Source: Aquariibacter albus
Lineage (GTDB): Bacteria; Pseudomonadota; Gammaproteobacteria; Burkholderiales; Burkholderiaceae_C
Reading direction: 5' to 3'
Length of the DNA stretch: 64,000 nucleotides
NCBI RefSeq assembly: GCF_014145335.1
Contig: NZ_JACIVI010000001.1
Span: 806,001-870,000, forward strand
In this document: positions 36,610 to 45,803 of the stretch, in pieces
Layout: each line of letters starts with the position of its first letter
How positions within the stretch are numbered: the stretch's first letter is position 1
Made by a program: the position numbers and the translations under genes
The notes under the pieces: generated by a model
The model's input: the letters and a program-made list of their open reading frames with translations, nothing else
What the model was told of the DNA's origin: nothing
Database searches by the model: none

Positions 36610-37980
36610 ATGAAACCCGTCATCGCCCTGGTCGGCCGACCCAATGTCGGCAAGTCGACCCTGTTCAACCGCATGACCAAGAGCCGCGACGCGATCGTCG
36701 CGGACTACGCCGGCCTGACCCGCGACCGCCACTACGGTGATGGCCGGCTCGGGCGCCGCGAGTTCATCGTCATCGACACCGGCGGCTTCGAACCGACGGC
36801 CGAGACCGGCATCGTCCGCGAGATGGCGCGCCAGACCCGCCAGGCCGTGGCCGAGGCCGATGTGGTGATCTTCGTCGTCGATGTGCGCGGCGGCATCTCC
36901 GCCCAGGACCACGACATCGCCCGCTACCTGCGCCAGACCGGCAAGCCGGTGCTGCTGGCGGCCAACAAGGCCGAGGGCATGGTCGGCAGCGCGCATCTGG
37001 GCGAGGGCCACGAGCTGGGCATCGGCGAACCGCTGCCCGTTTCCGCCGCCCACGGCCAGGGCGTGCGCAGCCTGACCGAGCTGGCCCTGGAGACCTGCTT
37101 CGGCAGCGCCGACGAGTCCGACGAGGATGAGGAGGCCGAGGCCGAGCTGCTGGCCGACGGCAGCGCCGACCGGCCGATCCGCCTGGCCGTGGCCGGCCGC
37201 CCGAACGCCGGCAAGAGCACGCTCATCAACACCTGGCTGGGCGAGGAACGCCTGGTGGCCTTCGACATGCCGGGGACCACGCGCGACGCCATCACCGTGC
37301 CCTTCGAGCGCAACGGCCAGCGCTTCGAGCTGATCGACACCGCCGGCCTGCGCCGCAAGGGCAAGGTCTTCGAGGCGATCGAGAAGTTCTCGGTGGTCAA
37401 GACCCTGCAGGCCATTGCCGATGCGAACGTCGTGCTGCTGCTGCTCGACGCGACCCAGGGCGTCAGCGACCAGGATGCGCACATCGCCGGCTACATCCTC
37501 GACGCCGGCCGCGCGGTGGTGATCGCGATCAACAAATGGGACGCCGTCGACGCCTACCAGCGCGAACAGCTGCAGCGCCAGATCGAGCAGCGCCTGGCCT
37601 TCCTGCGCTTTGCGCCGGTGCTGCAGATCTCGGCGCTCAAGCGCCAGGGCCTGGGGCCGGTCTGGAAGGCGATCTCCGAGGCCTGGTCCTCGGCGACCCG
37701 CAAGCTGTCCACCCCGATCCTCACCCGCCTGCTGCATGAGGCCGTGGAGCACCAGCAGCCCAAGCGCGAAGGGGCGTTCCGGCCCAAGCTGCGCTACGCG
37801 CACCAGGGCGGCCAGAACCCCCCGATCATCGTGATCCACGGCTCCTCGACCGAGCATGTGACCGACAGCTACAAGCGCTACCTCGAAGGCCGCTTCCGCG
37901 CGCATTTCAAGCTGGAGGGCACGCCGCTGCGGATCGAACTGCGTTCCGGACGGAATCCCTTCGCCGCGAAGGAGTCCTGA
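36610..37980 (+). CDS. der: Ribosome-associated GTPase Der (EngA)
   Basis: 456 residues starting [17 protein letters not shown]. It has tandem G domains: G1 of the first at residues 9-17 (GRPNVGKST) with DTGGF; G1 of the second at about 196 (GRPNAGKST) with DTAGL and NKWD. A C-terminal KH-like domain follows ([21 protein letters not shown], in parts). It acts in 50S assembly. An acidic linker ([14 protein letters not shown]) joins the G domains. Confidence 0.97.
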   Translation: MKPVIALVGRPNVGKSTLFNRMTKSRDAIVADYAGLTRDRHYGDGRLGRREFIVIDTGGFEPTAETGIVREMARQTRQAVAEADVVIFVVDVRGGISAQDHDIARYLRQTGKPVLLAANKAEGMVGSAHLGEGHELGIGEPLPVSAAHGQGVRSLTELALETCFGSADESDEDEEAEAELLADGSADRPIRLAVAGRPNAGKSTLINTWLGEERLVAFDMPGTTRDAITVPFERNGQRFELIDTAGLRRKGKVFEAIEKFSVVKTLQAIADANVVLLLLDATQGVSDQDAHIAGYILDAGRAVVIAINKWDAVDAYQREQLQRQIEQRLAFLRFAPVLQISALKRQGLGPVWKAISEAWSSATRKLSTPILTRLLHEAVEHQQPKREGAFRPKLRYAHQGGQNPPIIVIHGSSTEHVTDSYKRYLEGRFRAHFKLEGTPLRIELRSGRNPFAAKES

Positions 37981-38006
37981 CGGACCGGCCGGATCGGCCC
38001 CCTGTG

Positions 38007-38012
38007 TTAACT
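38007..38012 (+). promoter_or_regulatory. Possible extended -10 (TGTTTAACT-like) for hfq
   Basis: TGTGTTAACTTC contains TTAACT preceded by TG two bases upstream. It ends 32 bases before the hfq start and stands out in an otherwise GC-rich gap. Confidence 0.35.
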
Positions 38013-38044
38013 TCGCCTCTCCCCTCTTCAACACGGAACATATC

Positions 38045-38287
38045 GTGAGCAACAAAGGACAACTCCTGCAAGACCCCTTCCTCAACCTGCTGCGCAAGGA
38101 GCATGTCCCGGTCTCGATCTACCTGGTCAACGGCATCAAGCTCCAGGGCCAGATCGAGTCCTTCGACCAGTACGTCGTGTTGCTGCGGAACACCGTGACC
38201 CAGATGGTCTACAAGCACGCGATCTCCACCGTGGTCCCCGGCCGTCCGGTGAATTTCCACGCCAACGAGCCGACGGACGCGTCCTGA
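38045..38287 (+). CDS. hfq: RNA chaperone Hfq
   Basis: 80 residues from a GTG. Sm1 is present as [21 protein letters not shown] and the proximal-face Sm2 as [11 protein letters not shown] with the YKH motif. The distal face has Gln8 and the FDQYVVLL segment. The C-terminal tail is short, as in most beta-proteobacteria. It pairs small RNAs with mRNAs. It is followed 70 bases later by hflX, the classic hfq-hflX-hflK-hflC unit. Confidence 0.97.
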   Translation: MSNKGQLLQDPFLNLLRKEHVPVSIYLVNGIKLQGQIESFDQYVVLLRNTVTQMVYKHAISTVVPGRPVNFHANEPTDAS

Positions 38288-38357
38288 AGCCCGCGTCCCG
38301 CCGACCCGGCCGGCCCGCCCGATTCGACGATGCGGGCCGCTCTGGGAGCATCCTCTC

Positions 38358-39617
38358 TTGAGCGCCTCCACCGCCAGCCCCGAAGCCCGCGCCATCCTGG
38401 TGGGGGTCGATCTCGGTCCGGGCAGCCCCTTCGACCCCACGCTCGACGAACTCGCGCTGCTCGCCGAATCGCTCGGGGACGTGACCGTCGCCCGCCTGAC
38501 GGCACGTCGATCCGCGCCCGATCCGGCGCTGTTCGTCGGCAGCGGCAAGGCCGACGAGATCAAGGCCCTGGTCGAAGGCCACCAGGCTCATGCGGTGATC
38601 TTCGACCAGCCCCTGAGTCCGGCCCAGCAGCGCAACCTGGAGCGTCACCTGGGCTGCGAGGTGCTGGACCGTGTGGGCCTGATCCTCGAGATCTTCGGGG
38701 CCCGCGCGCAGAGCCACGAAGGCAAGCTGCAGGTCGAGCTGGCCCGGCTGCAATACCTCAGCACCCGGCTCGTCCGCCGCTGGAGCCACCTGGAGCGCCA
38801 GCGCGGCGGCATCGGCACGCGCGGCGGCCCGGGTGAGCGCCAGATCGAGCTGGACCGCCGGATGATCGGCGAGCGCATCAAGCAGCTGAAGTCGCGCCTC
38901 GTCAAGGTCAAGCGCCAGCGGGGCACGCAGCGCAAGTCGCGCGAGCGGGCCGGCACCTTCCGCGTCTCGCTCGTCGGCTACACCAATGCCGGCAAGTCGA
39001 CCCTGTTCAACGCCCTCGTCAAGGCCCGCAGCTACGCGGCCGACCAGCTCTTCGCCACGCTCGACACCACCACCCGCCAGCTTTACCTGGAGGACGCGCA
39101 GCGCTCGGTCAGCCTGTCGGACACGGTCGGTTTCATCCGCGACCTGCCGCACACCCTCGTCGAGTCCTTCGAGGCCACGCTGCAGGAAGCGGCCGAGGCC
39201 GACCTGCTGCTGCACGTGATCGACACCGCCAGCCCGGTGGCCGACGAGCAGATGGCCGAAGTGCAGCGGGTGCTGCGCGAGATCGGTGCCGCCGAGCTGC
39301 CGCAGATCCTGGTCTTCAACAAGCTCGATCGGCTGGAGCCGGACCAGCGTCCGCGTCAGCGCATCGACGAGCTGGAACTCGACGGCCGCCGCTTCACTCG
39401 CATCTTCGTCAGCGCGCGCGAAGGCGAGGGCCTGGCCGAGCTGCGCCAGCTGATCGCCCGACGGGTGATCGATGCCGATGCGCTGCCGGCCCCCCGAGCC
39501 TTCTTTGCCGACGACGACCCCCGGGGCCAGGCCCCGGGGCCGCTCGCCCCTCTTGATGACGACGCCCTGCCGGCCGGCTCCATGCCGCGCACCGGCACCC
39601 ACGACCGCCCTGTCTGA
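38358..39617 (+). CDS. hflX: Ribosome-splitting GTPase HflX
   Basis: 419 residues from a TTG (MSASTASPEARAIL) with GGGAGC 11 bases upstream; no in-frame ATG precedes the conserved start. The N-terminal HflX domain includes GSGKADEIK, the coiled-coil arm has RGGIGTRGGPGERQIELDRR (in parts), and the G domain has G1 GYTNAGKST (about 206), DTVGFIRDLP and NKLD. It rescues stalled ribosomes under heat stress. Confidence 0.94.
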   Translation: MSASTASPEARAILVGVDLGPGSPFDPTLDELALLAESLGDVTVARLTARRSAPDPALFVGSGKADEIKALVEGHQAHAVIFDQPLSPAQQRNLERHLGCEVLDRVGLILEIFGARAQSHEGKLQVELARLQYLSTRLVRRWSHLERQRGGIGTRGGPGERQIELDRRMIGERIKQLKSRLVKVKRQRGTQRKSRERAGTFRVSLVGYTNAGKSTLFNALVKARSYAADQLFATLDTTTRQLYLEDAQRSVSLSDTVGFIRDLPHTLVESFEATLQEAAEADLLLHVIDTASPVADEQMAEVQRVLREIGAAELPQILVFNKLDRLEPDQRPRQRIDELELDGRRFTRIFVSAREGEGLAELRQLIARRVIDADALPAPRAFFADDDPRGQAPGPLAPLDDDALPAGSMPRTGTHDRPV

Positions 39618-39620
39618 GCC

Positions 39621-40961
39621 ATGCACGACGACACCGTCCGACCTTTCACGGCCCGATCCGCGGCCCGTCCCGCGGCCCGCCCGGTCCTGGCGCTGAAGGC
39701 CCTGAGCGCGCTGGTGCAGGGGGCGTTCAGCCGACTGGCCTGGCGTGCCCGCGCCGGCGTGCTGCTGAACAGCGGCCGCAACAACGAAGGCCCGCCCGAC
39801 CTGGACGAGCTCTGGCGCGACTTCAACCGCAAGCTCAGCGGCCTGATGGGCGGCAAGGGGGGCGGCCCCGGCAAGCCGGGACGCCCCGAGGGCAGTCCTT
39901 CGGGCGGCCCCGGCCTGCCCGATCCGCGCAGCGCCGGCATCGGCGTCGGCCTGATCGCTGCCGCCGTGCTGGTGTTCTGGCTGGGCAGCGGGGTCTACAT
40001 CGTCCAGGAAGGTCAGCAGGGCGTGGTGATGACCTTCGGCAGCTACAGCAGCACGGTCGACGCCGGTCTGAAGTGGCGCATGCCGTATCCGATCCAGAGC
40101 CACGAGGTGGTCAACGTCACCCAGCTGCGCTCGGTCGACGTCGGCCGCAGCGCGGTGGCCCAGGCCACCGGCCTGCGTGAATCCTCGATGCTGACCGAGG
40201 ACGAGAACATCGTCGACATCCGCTTCACCGTGCAGTACCGGCTGAAGGATCCGAAGGATTACCTCTTCGAGAACCGCAATGCCGACGAGGCCGTGCTGCT
40301 GGCCGCCGAGAGCGCGGTCCGCGAGATCGTCGGCCGCAGCCGCATGGACTCGGTGCTCTACGAGCAGCGCGACGCCCTGGCCTCCGACCTGGTCAAGTCC
40401 ATCCAGGCCCAGCTCGATCGCCTGAAGGCCGGCATCCTCGTCTCGAACGTCAATGTGCAGGGCGTGCTGCCGCCAGAACAGGTGCAGGCGGCCTTTGACG
40501 ATGCCGTCAAGGCCGGCGCCGACCGCGAGCGCTTCAAGAACGAAGGCCAGGCCTACGCCAACGACGTGATCCCCAAGGCCCAGGGCACGGCGGCGCGACT
40601 GCGCGAGGAAGCGGCCGGCTACGGCCAGCGCGTGGTCGCGCAGGCCGAGGGCGATGCCTCGCGCTTCCGCCAGGTGCTGGTCGAATACCAGAAGGCGCCG
40701 CAGGTCACCCGCGACCGCCTGCATGTGGACACCATGCGCGACATCTACAGCAATGTCTCGAAGGTGATGATCGACAGCCGCAGCGGCTCCAACCTGCTCT
40801 ACCTGCCGCTGGACAAGCTGATGCAGGCCTCGGGCGCGACGCCGCCCGCCGGCGCCGCCTCCGCCCCGGGTGCCGAGGTGCCCGCCCTGCCGGTGCTGCC
40901 GCCGGTGGTGGACGCACGCGGGCGGGACCCGCAGCGCAGCCGCGACCGCGAGACCCGCTGA
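39621..40961 (+). CDS. hflK: HflK subunit of the FtsH-regulating HflKC complex
   Basis: 446 residues. An N-terminal extension of ~48 residues (Arg/Ala-rich, possibly amphipathic) precedes the conserved NSGRNNEGPPDLDELWRDFN. A Gly/Pro-rich stretch follows, then one membrane helix (about 112-130, IGVGLIAAAVLVFWLGSGVY) and the SPFH/Band 7 domain (QQGVVMTFGSYSSTVDAGLKW, in parts). It forms the periplasmic cage around FtsH with HflC. The start 3 bases after the hflX stop is the first available; a GTG at about 39757 is a possible later start. Confidence 0.92.
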   Translation: MHDDTVRPFTARSAARPAARPVLALKALSALVQGAFSRLAWRARAGVLLNSGRNNEGPPDLDELWRDFNRKLSGLMGGKGGGPGKPGRPEGSPSGGPGLPDPRSAGIGVGLIAAAVLVFWLGSGVYIVQEGQQGVVMTFGSYSSTVDAGLKWRMPYPIQSHEVVNVTQLRSVDVGRSAVAQATGLRESSMLTEDENIVDIRFTVQYRLKDPKDYLFENRNADEAVLLAAESAVREIVGRSRMDSVLYEQRDALASDLVKSIQAQLDRLKAGILVSNVNVQGVLPPEQVQAAFDDAVKAGADRERFKNEGQAYANDVIPKAQGTAARLREEAAGYGQRVVAQAEGDASRFRQVLVEYQKAPQVTRDRLHVDTMRDIYSNVSKVMIDSRSGSNLLYLPLDKLMQASGATPPAGAASAPGAEVPALPVLPPVVDARGRDPQRSRDRETR

Positions 40962-40983
40962 GCCCGAGGATCCGAGAACCATC

Positions 40984-41874
40984 ATGAAGCAAAGCATCGG
41001 TATCACCGTCGCCGGCGCGCTGATCGCGCTGATGGCCGCCTCGTCGACGCTCTACGTCGTCGACCAACGCCAGTTCGCCGTGCTCTATGCACTCGGCGAG
41101 ATCAAGGAAGTCATCACCGAGCCCGGCCTGAAGTTCAAGCTGCCGCCGCCCTTCCAGAACGTGGTCTTCCTCGACAAGCGCATCCAGAGCATGGACAGCG
41201 CCGAGACCCGGCCCATCTTCACCGCCGAGAAGAAGAGCCTGGTGATCGACTGGCTGATCAAGTGGCGCATCAGCGACCCGCGCCAGTTCATCCGCAACGC
41301 CGGCACCGATGTGCGCAATGCCGAGGCCCGGCTGAGCCCCATCGTGCAGGCTGCGCTGAACGAGGAGGTCACGCGGCGCAACGTGACCCAGGTGCTGTCG
41401 ACCGACCGCGAGAAGGTCATGCAGGGCGTGATGGCCCGGCTCGGCGACGATGCCAAGGCCTTCGGCATCGAGGTCGTCGACGTGCGCATCAAGCGCGTCG
41501 ACTTCGTGGCGAGCATCACCGAATCGGTCTACCGCCGCATGGAGTCGGAGCGCAAGCGCGTGGCCAACGAGCTGCGCTCGACCGGCCAGGCCGAGGGCGA
41601 GAAGATCCGCGCCGACGCCGACCGGCAGCGCGAGGTCATCGTCGCCGAGGCCTACCGCGACGCGCAGAAGATCAAGGGCGAGGGCGATGCGAAGGCCTCG
41701 GCCCTCTACGCCGAGGCCTTCGGCCGCGACCCGTCCTTCGCGCAGTTCTACCGTCAGCTGGAGGCCTACCGCGCCAGCTTCCGCAACAAGAGCGACGTGA
41801 TCGTCGTGCAGCCCGACGGTGACTTCTTCCGCGCGATGCGGGACCCGTCCTCCGGCAGCGGCCGTGGCCGCTGA
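40984..41874 (+). CDS. hflC: HflC subunit of the HflKC complex
   Basis: 296 residues. An N-terminal membrane helix (about 5-25, IGITVAGALIALMAASSTLYVV) leads into the SPFH/Band 7 domain (FAVLYALGEIKEVITEPGLKF, in parts), then a long helical segment (RRMESERKRVANELRSTGQAEG...EAYRDAQKIKGEGDAKA) and a Ser/Gly/Arg tail. It lies 22 bases after hflK with GAGAACC upstream. Confidence 0.95.
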   Translation: MKQSIGITVAGALIALMAASSTLYVVDQRQFAVLYALGEIKEVITEPGLKFKLPPPFQNVVFLDKRIQSMDSAETRPIFTAEKKSLVIDWLIKWRISDPRQFIRNAGTDVRNAEARLSPIVQAALNEEVTRRNVTQVLSTDREKVMQGVMARLGDDAKAFGIEVVDVRIKRVDFVASITESVYRRMESERKRVANELRSTGQAEGEKIRADADRQREVIVAEAYRDAQKIKGEGDAKASALYAEAFGRDPSFAQFYRQLEAYRASFRNKSDVIVVQPDGDFFRAMRDPSSGSGRGR

Positions 41875-41922
41875 CCCCGCGCCGGGCCCCCTGCGGGCCC
41901 GGCCGCCTTTCGAGGCCCGTCG

Positions 41923-42108
41923 ATGCATGAGCTGCTGCAGGCCCTGGGCCTGGTGCTGATCCTCGAAGGCCTGCTGCCGCTGCTTGCACCGGCCCGCTGG
42001 CGCGAGACCTTCCAGCAGCTCTTGCAGCTGCGTGATGGCCAGCTGCGCTTCATCGGTGCGCTGAGCCTGGTGGCCGGCGGCCTCGTGCTGCTGCTGTCCA
42101 CCCCCTGA
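41923..42108 (+). CDS. DUF2065 small membrane protein
   Basis: 61 residues. Two hydrophobic helices (about 3-22 and 40-60) flank a short loop (WRETFQQLLQLRDGQLRFIG). This family regularly sits between hflC and hisZ or purA in beta- and gamma-proteobacteria. Function is unknown; a role with the HflKC/FtsH membrane complex is suggested only by gene order. Confidence 0.85.
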   Translation: MHELLQALGLVLILEGLLPLLAPARWRETFQQLLQLRDGQLRFIGALSLVAGGLVLLLSTP

Positions 42109-42150
42109 GCCGCAGGCGGCCGGGGCGGCCGAGGCCTGTCACCCCGCCGA

Positions 42151-42156
42151 TACAAT
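42151..42156 (+). promoter_or_regulatory. -10 element (TACAAT) for hisZ-purA
   Basis: CCGATACAATCCGG lies 27 bases before the hisZ ATG, giving a ~21-base leader. No clear -35. It suggests hisZ-purA can be read independently of the hfl genes. Confidence 0.5.
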
Positions 42157-42183
42157 CCGGCTTCAACCACTGGCCACTGTTCC

Positions 42184-43347
42184 ATGACCTCTGCTTGGCT
42201 CCTGCCCGAGCACCTTGCCGACGTCCTGCCCAGCGAGGCCCGGCGCATCGAAGACCTGAGGCGGCGCCTCCTGGACACCGCCCGCAGCCATGGCTACGAG
42301 CTGGTGATGCCGCCGCTGGTCGAGCATCTCGACTCGCTGCTCTCCGGCACCGGCGAGGCGCTGGACCTCCAGACCTTCAAGCTCGTCGACCAACTCAGCG
42401 GCCGCATGCTCGGCCTGCGCGCCGACACGACGCCGCAGGTCGCCCGCATCGACGCCCACCTGCTCAACCGCGAGGGCTTGAGCCGGCTGTGCTACTGCGG
42501 TCCGGTGCTGCACACCCGACCCGGTGCGCCCGGTGCCGGCCGCGAGCTGCTGCAGTTCGGTGCCGAGCTCTATGGCCATGCCGGCCTGGAGGCCGACCTG
42601 GAGATTCACGACCTCGCGCTCGATGGCCTGGCGGCCCTCGGCATCGACGGCGCCGTGCTCGACCTTGCCGATGCCCGGCTGATGCGGGGCCTGATGGCCG
42701 GCGTGCTCTGCGAGCCGGCCCAGATCGAAGCCATCTACGCCGCCCTGGCGGGCAAGGATGCCGCGGGCCTGCGGGAGGCTTCGGCCGGCCTGCCGGCCGA
42801 GGTCCGAGCCGGCCTGGCGGCGCTGGTGCAGCTCTACGGCGACGAGGCCGTGCTTGACGACGCGGCCCGGGCCCTGCCCGAGCGCCCGCTCATCCGCGCT
42901 GCGCTGGCCGATCTGCGTCGCCTGGCCGGTCACGCGCGCCGCACCCATGCCGGGGTGCGGGTCGGCTTCGACCTGGCCGACCTGAGCGGCTTTGCGTACT
43001 ACAGCGGCCCGCGCTTCGCGGTCTACGCCCCGGGCGCCAGCGACGCGCTGCTGCGCGGTGGCCGCTACGACGAGGTCGGCGCCATCTTCGGTCGCAACCG
43101 GCCGGCCGTCGGCTTCAGCACCGACCTCAAGGCCCTGGCCGCCCAGGCCGGTGCCAGCGGCCGGCGCACCGCCATCCGCGCCCCCTGGGGCGAGGACAGC
43201 GCGCTGCGCGAAGCCGTGCGCAGCCTGCGCGAGCAGGGCGAGACCGTGGTCTGCCTGCTGCCCGGCCATGAACACGAAACCCAGGAATTCGCCTGCGACC
43301 GCGAGGTGGTCGCGGTCGACGGGCAGTGGATCGTGCGTGCGCTCTGA
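42184..43347 (+). CDS. hisZ: ATP phosphoribosyltransferase regulatory subunit HisZ
   Basis: 387 residues. A HisS-like class II fold without synthetase activity that partners the short HisG in the first step of histidine synthesis. [17 protein letters not shown] at the N terminus, the degenerate motif 2 ([24 protein letters not shown], in parts) and [17 protein letters not shown] replace the HisRS-specific residues. A true hisS is at 33191, so this is not a second synthetase. It is followed by purA, as is usual in beta-proteobacteria. Confidence 0.94.
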   Translation: MTSAWLLPEHLADVLPSEARRIEDLRRRLLDTARSHGYELVMPPLVEHLDSLLSGTGEALDLQTFKLVDQLSGRMLGLRADTTPQVARIDAHLLNREGLSRLCYCGPVLHTRPGAPGAGRELLQFGAELYGHAGLEADLEIHDLALDGLAALGIDGAVLDLADARLMRGLMAGVLCEPAQIEAIYAALAGKDAAGLREASAGLPAEVRAGLAALVQLYGDEAVLDDAARALPERPLIRAALADLRRLAGHARRTHAGVRVGFDLADLSGFAYYSGPRFAVYAPGASDALLRGGRYDEVGAIFGRNRPAVGFSTDLKALAAQAGASGRRTAIRAPWGEDSALREAVRSLREQGETVVCLLPGHEHETQEFACDREVVAVDGQWIVRAL

Positions 43348-44736
<1,389 letters not shown>

Positions 44737-44785
44737 GCCCGGTGCACGGCGCATCCTTCCCCCTCCACCTGCTGGCCTGAGCCCC

Positions 44786-45307
44786 ATGCTGACCGACGAC
44801 GGCAAGAACCTCTACGTCTCCTGGGACGAGTACCACGGCCTGATCGAGAAGCTCGCGCTGCAGGTCGCGGATTCGGGCTGGGACTTCGACCAGATCCTCT
44901 GCCTGGCCCGTGGCGGCCTGCGGCCTGGCGACGTGCTGTCGCGCGTGCTCGACAAGCCGCTGGCCATCATGTCGACCAGCAGCTACCGCGCCGGTGGCGG
45001 CTGCATCCAGGGCCGGCTCGACATGGCCCAGTACATCACCCTGCCGCGCGGCGAGCTGGCCGGTCGGGTGCTGCTGGTCGATGACCTGGCGGATTCGGGC
45101 ACCACGCTGAAGGCGGTCGTCGACCGCCTGCGCGGCCTGCCGGCCATCACTGAGCTTCGTGCGGCGGTCATATGGGTCAAGGGCGTGTCGATCTACACGC
45201 CCGAGTACTTCGTCGAGGCGCTGCCGACCAGCCCCTGGATCCACCAGCCCTTCGAAGCCTACGAGCAGACCGGCCTCGACGGGCTGCGCCGCAAGCTCAC
45301 GGTCTGA
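44786..45307 (+). CDS. Phosphoribosyltransferase (xanthine/hypoxanthine-type)
   Basis: 173 residues. The PRPP-binding loop is VLLVDDLADSGTTLK (about 93-107), and the ARGGLRPGDVLSRVL region lies near the N terminus. Family members salvage purine bases; position right after purA fits a Gpt/Hpt-like role, but the base specificity cannot be read from sequence. The C terminus WIHQPFEAYEQTGLDGL is typical of the beta-proteobacterial group. It ends the long run before the tRNA genes. Confidence 0.87.
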   Translation: MLTDDGKNLYVSWDEYHGLIEKLALQVADSGWDFDQILCLARGGLRPGDVLSRVLDKPLAIMSTSSYRAGGGCIQGRLDMAQYITLPRGELAGRVLLVDDLADSGTTLKAVVDRLRGLPAITELRAAVIWVKGVSIYTPEYFVEALPTSPWIHQPFEAYEQTGLDGLRRKLTV

Positions 45308-45342
45308 GCCACAAGGCCGGGCGCCGCTGACGGCGTCCGGCA

Positions 45343-45419
45343 TGGTCGGGGTGGCGGGATTCGAACTCGCGACCTACTGCTCCCAAAGCAGTTGCGCTAC
45401 CAGGCTGCGCTACACCCCG
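45343..45419 (-). tRNA. tRNA-Pro (anticodon TGG)
   Basis: 77 bases including an encoded CCA. The acceptor stem CGGGGTG/CACCCCG is perfect. The D arm is GCGCAGCCTGGTAGCGC, the anticodon loop TTTGGGA lies on stem ACTGC/GCAGT, and the T arm GCGAG-TTCGAAT-CCCGC carries one A-C mismatch (52-62). The wobble U reads CCN codons. Confidence 0.96.
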
Positions 45420-45429
45420 AGGTGTCTGG

Positions 45430-45454
45430 ATTCTAGGGGCGCGGCCCCTAAACT
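45430..45454. promoter_or_regulatory. Divergent tRNA promoter region with central palindrome
   Basis: Minus-strand TAGAAT (45435 to 45430) faces tRNA-Pro and plus-strand TAAACT (45449-45454) faces tRNA-Arg. Between and overlapping them is a perfect inverted repeat TAGGGGC-GCG-GCCCCTA (45434-45450). Each -10 is about 10 bases from its mature tRNA end. Confidence 0.5.
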
Positions 45455-45464
45455 CATGGTCAGG

Positions 45465-45541
45465 CTGTCCGTAGCTCAGCTGGATAGAGCAGCGGTCTTC
45501 TAAACCGCAGGTCGGGGGTTCGAGCCCCTCCGGACAGGCCA
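45465..45541 (+). tRNA. tRNA-Arg (anticodon TCT)
   Basis: 77 bases including encoded CCA (45539-45541). The acceptor is CTGTCCG/CGGACAG, the D arm GCTCAGCTGGATAGAGC, the anticodon loop CTTCTAA on stem GCGGT/ACCGC, the variable loop AGGTC, and the T arm GGGGG-TTCGAGC-CCCTC (one G-T pair). It reads AGA/AGG, rare codons in this GC-rich genome. Confidence 0.97.
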
Positions 45542-45550
45542 ATGTGCAGG

Positions 45551-45612
45551 CTGCAAGCCCGCACACCCTCAGGCAAGGAGCCTGAGCACGCAAACCCGAA
45601 CCGGGCTTGCAG
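45551..45612. repeat. Nested inverted repeat between tRNA-Arg and the SRP RNA
   Basis: The outer arms are exact complements, CTGCAAGCCCG (45551-45561) and CGGGCTTGCAG (45602-45612). Inside is a second perfect hairpin CTCAGGC-AAGGA-GCCTGAG (45568-45586). No T tract follows in either direction. Function unknown; possibly a bidirectional transcription barrier or a small structured RNA. Confidence 0.7.
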
Positions 45613-45615
45613 AAA

Positions 45616-45716
45616 AGGTGACGAGCCTTACCCCCGGCACTGGTCGCAACAGTTAGGGCTGCTTGGTTCCCCACCTGACCCGTTTGGCCGCGCTCCCATG
45701 CGGGGAGGCCCGTCGC
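45616..45716 (-). ncRNA. ffs: Signal recognition particle RNA (4.5S RNA)
   Basis: Read on the minus strand, the apical domain has GGGTCAGG, then TGG-GGAA-CCA, then AGCAGCCC: the conserved asymmetric loop and GGAA tetraloop that bind Ffh. The 5' and 3' ends pair (GACGGGCCT with AGGCTCGTC, one G-U) and a CCTTTT run follows as terminator. A TAGAAT -10 lies 6-7 bases upstream. The ends are approximate. SRP RNA close to dnaX-ybaB-recR is a recurrent arrangement in bacteria. Confidence 0.87.
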
Positions 45717-45721
45717 CGAGC

Positions 45722-45727
45722 ATTCTA
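45722..45727 (-). promoter_or_regulatory. -10 element (TAGAAT) of the SRP RNA gene
   Basis: On the minus strand, CCTAGAATGC ends about 6 bases before the predicted 5' end of the RNA. Same CTAGAAT core as other promoters here. No good -35. Confidence 0.5.
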
Positions 45728-45803
45728 GGCGAGGGCGGCGAAGGCCCTGCCGTTCGCCGTGGTGCGCGGCCCACGCCGGGGCCGGTGCCGGTCGCCGGGC
45801 GAC

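Noticed and set aside
42184-43347. hisZ as a second histidyl-tRNA synthetase
   Set aside because: The synthetase-specific residues and anticodon domain are missing, and a complete hisS lies at 33191-34549.
45343-45541. tRNA genes as an integration site for a genomic island
   Set aside because: No integrase, no direct repeat of a tRNA 3' end, and gene content and base composition on both sides are core-genome.
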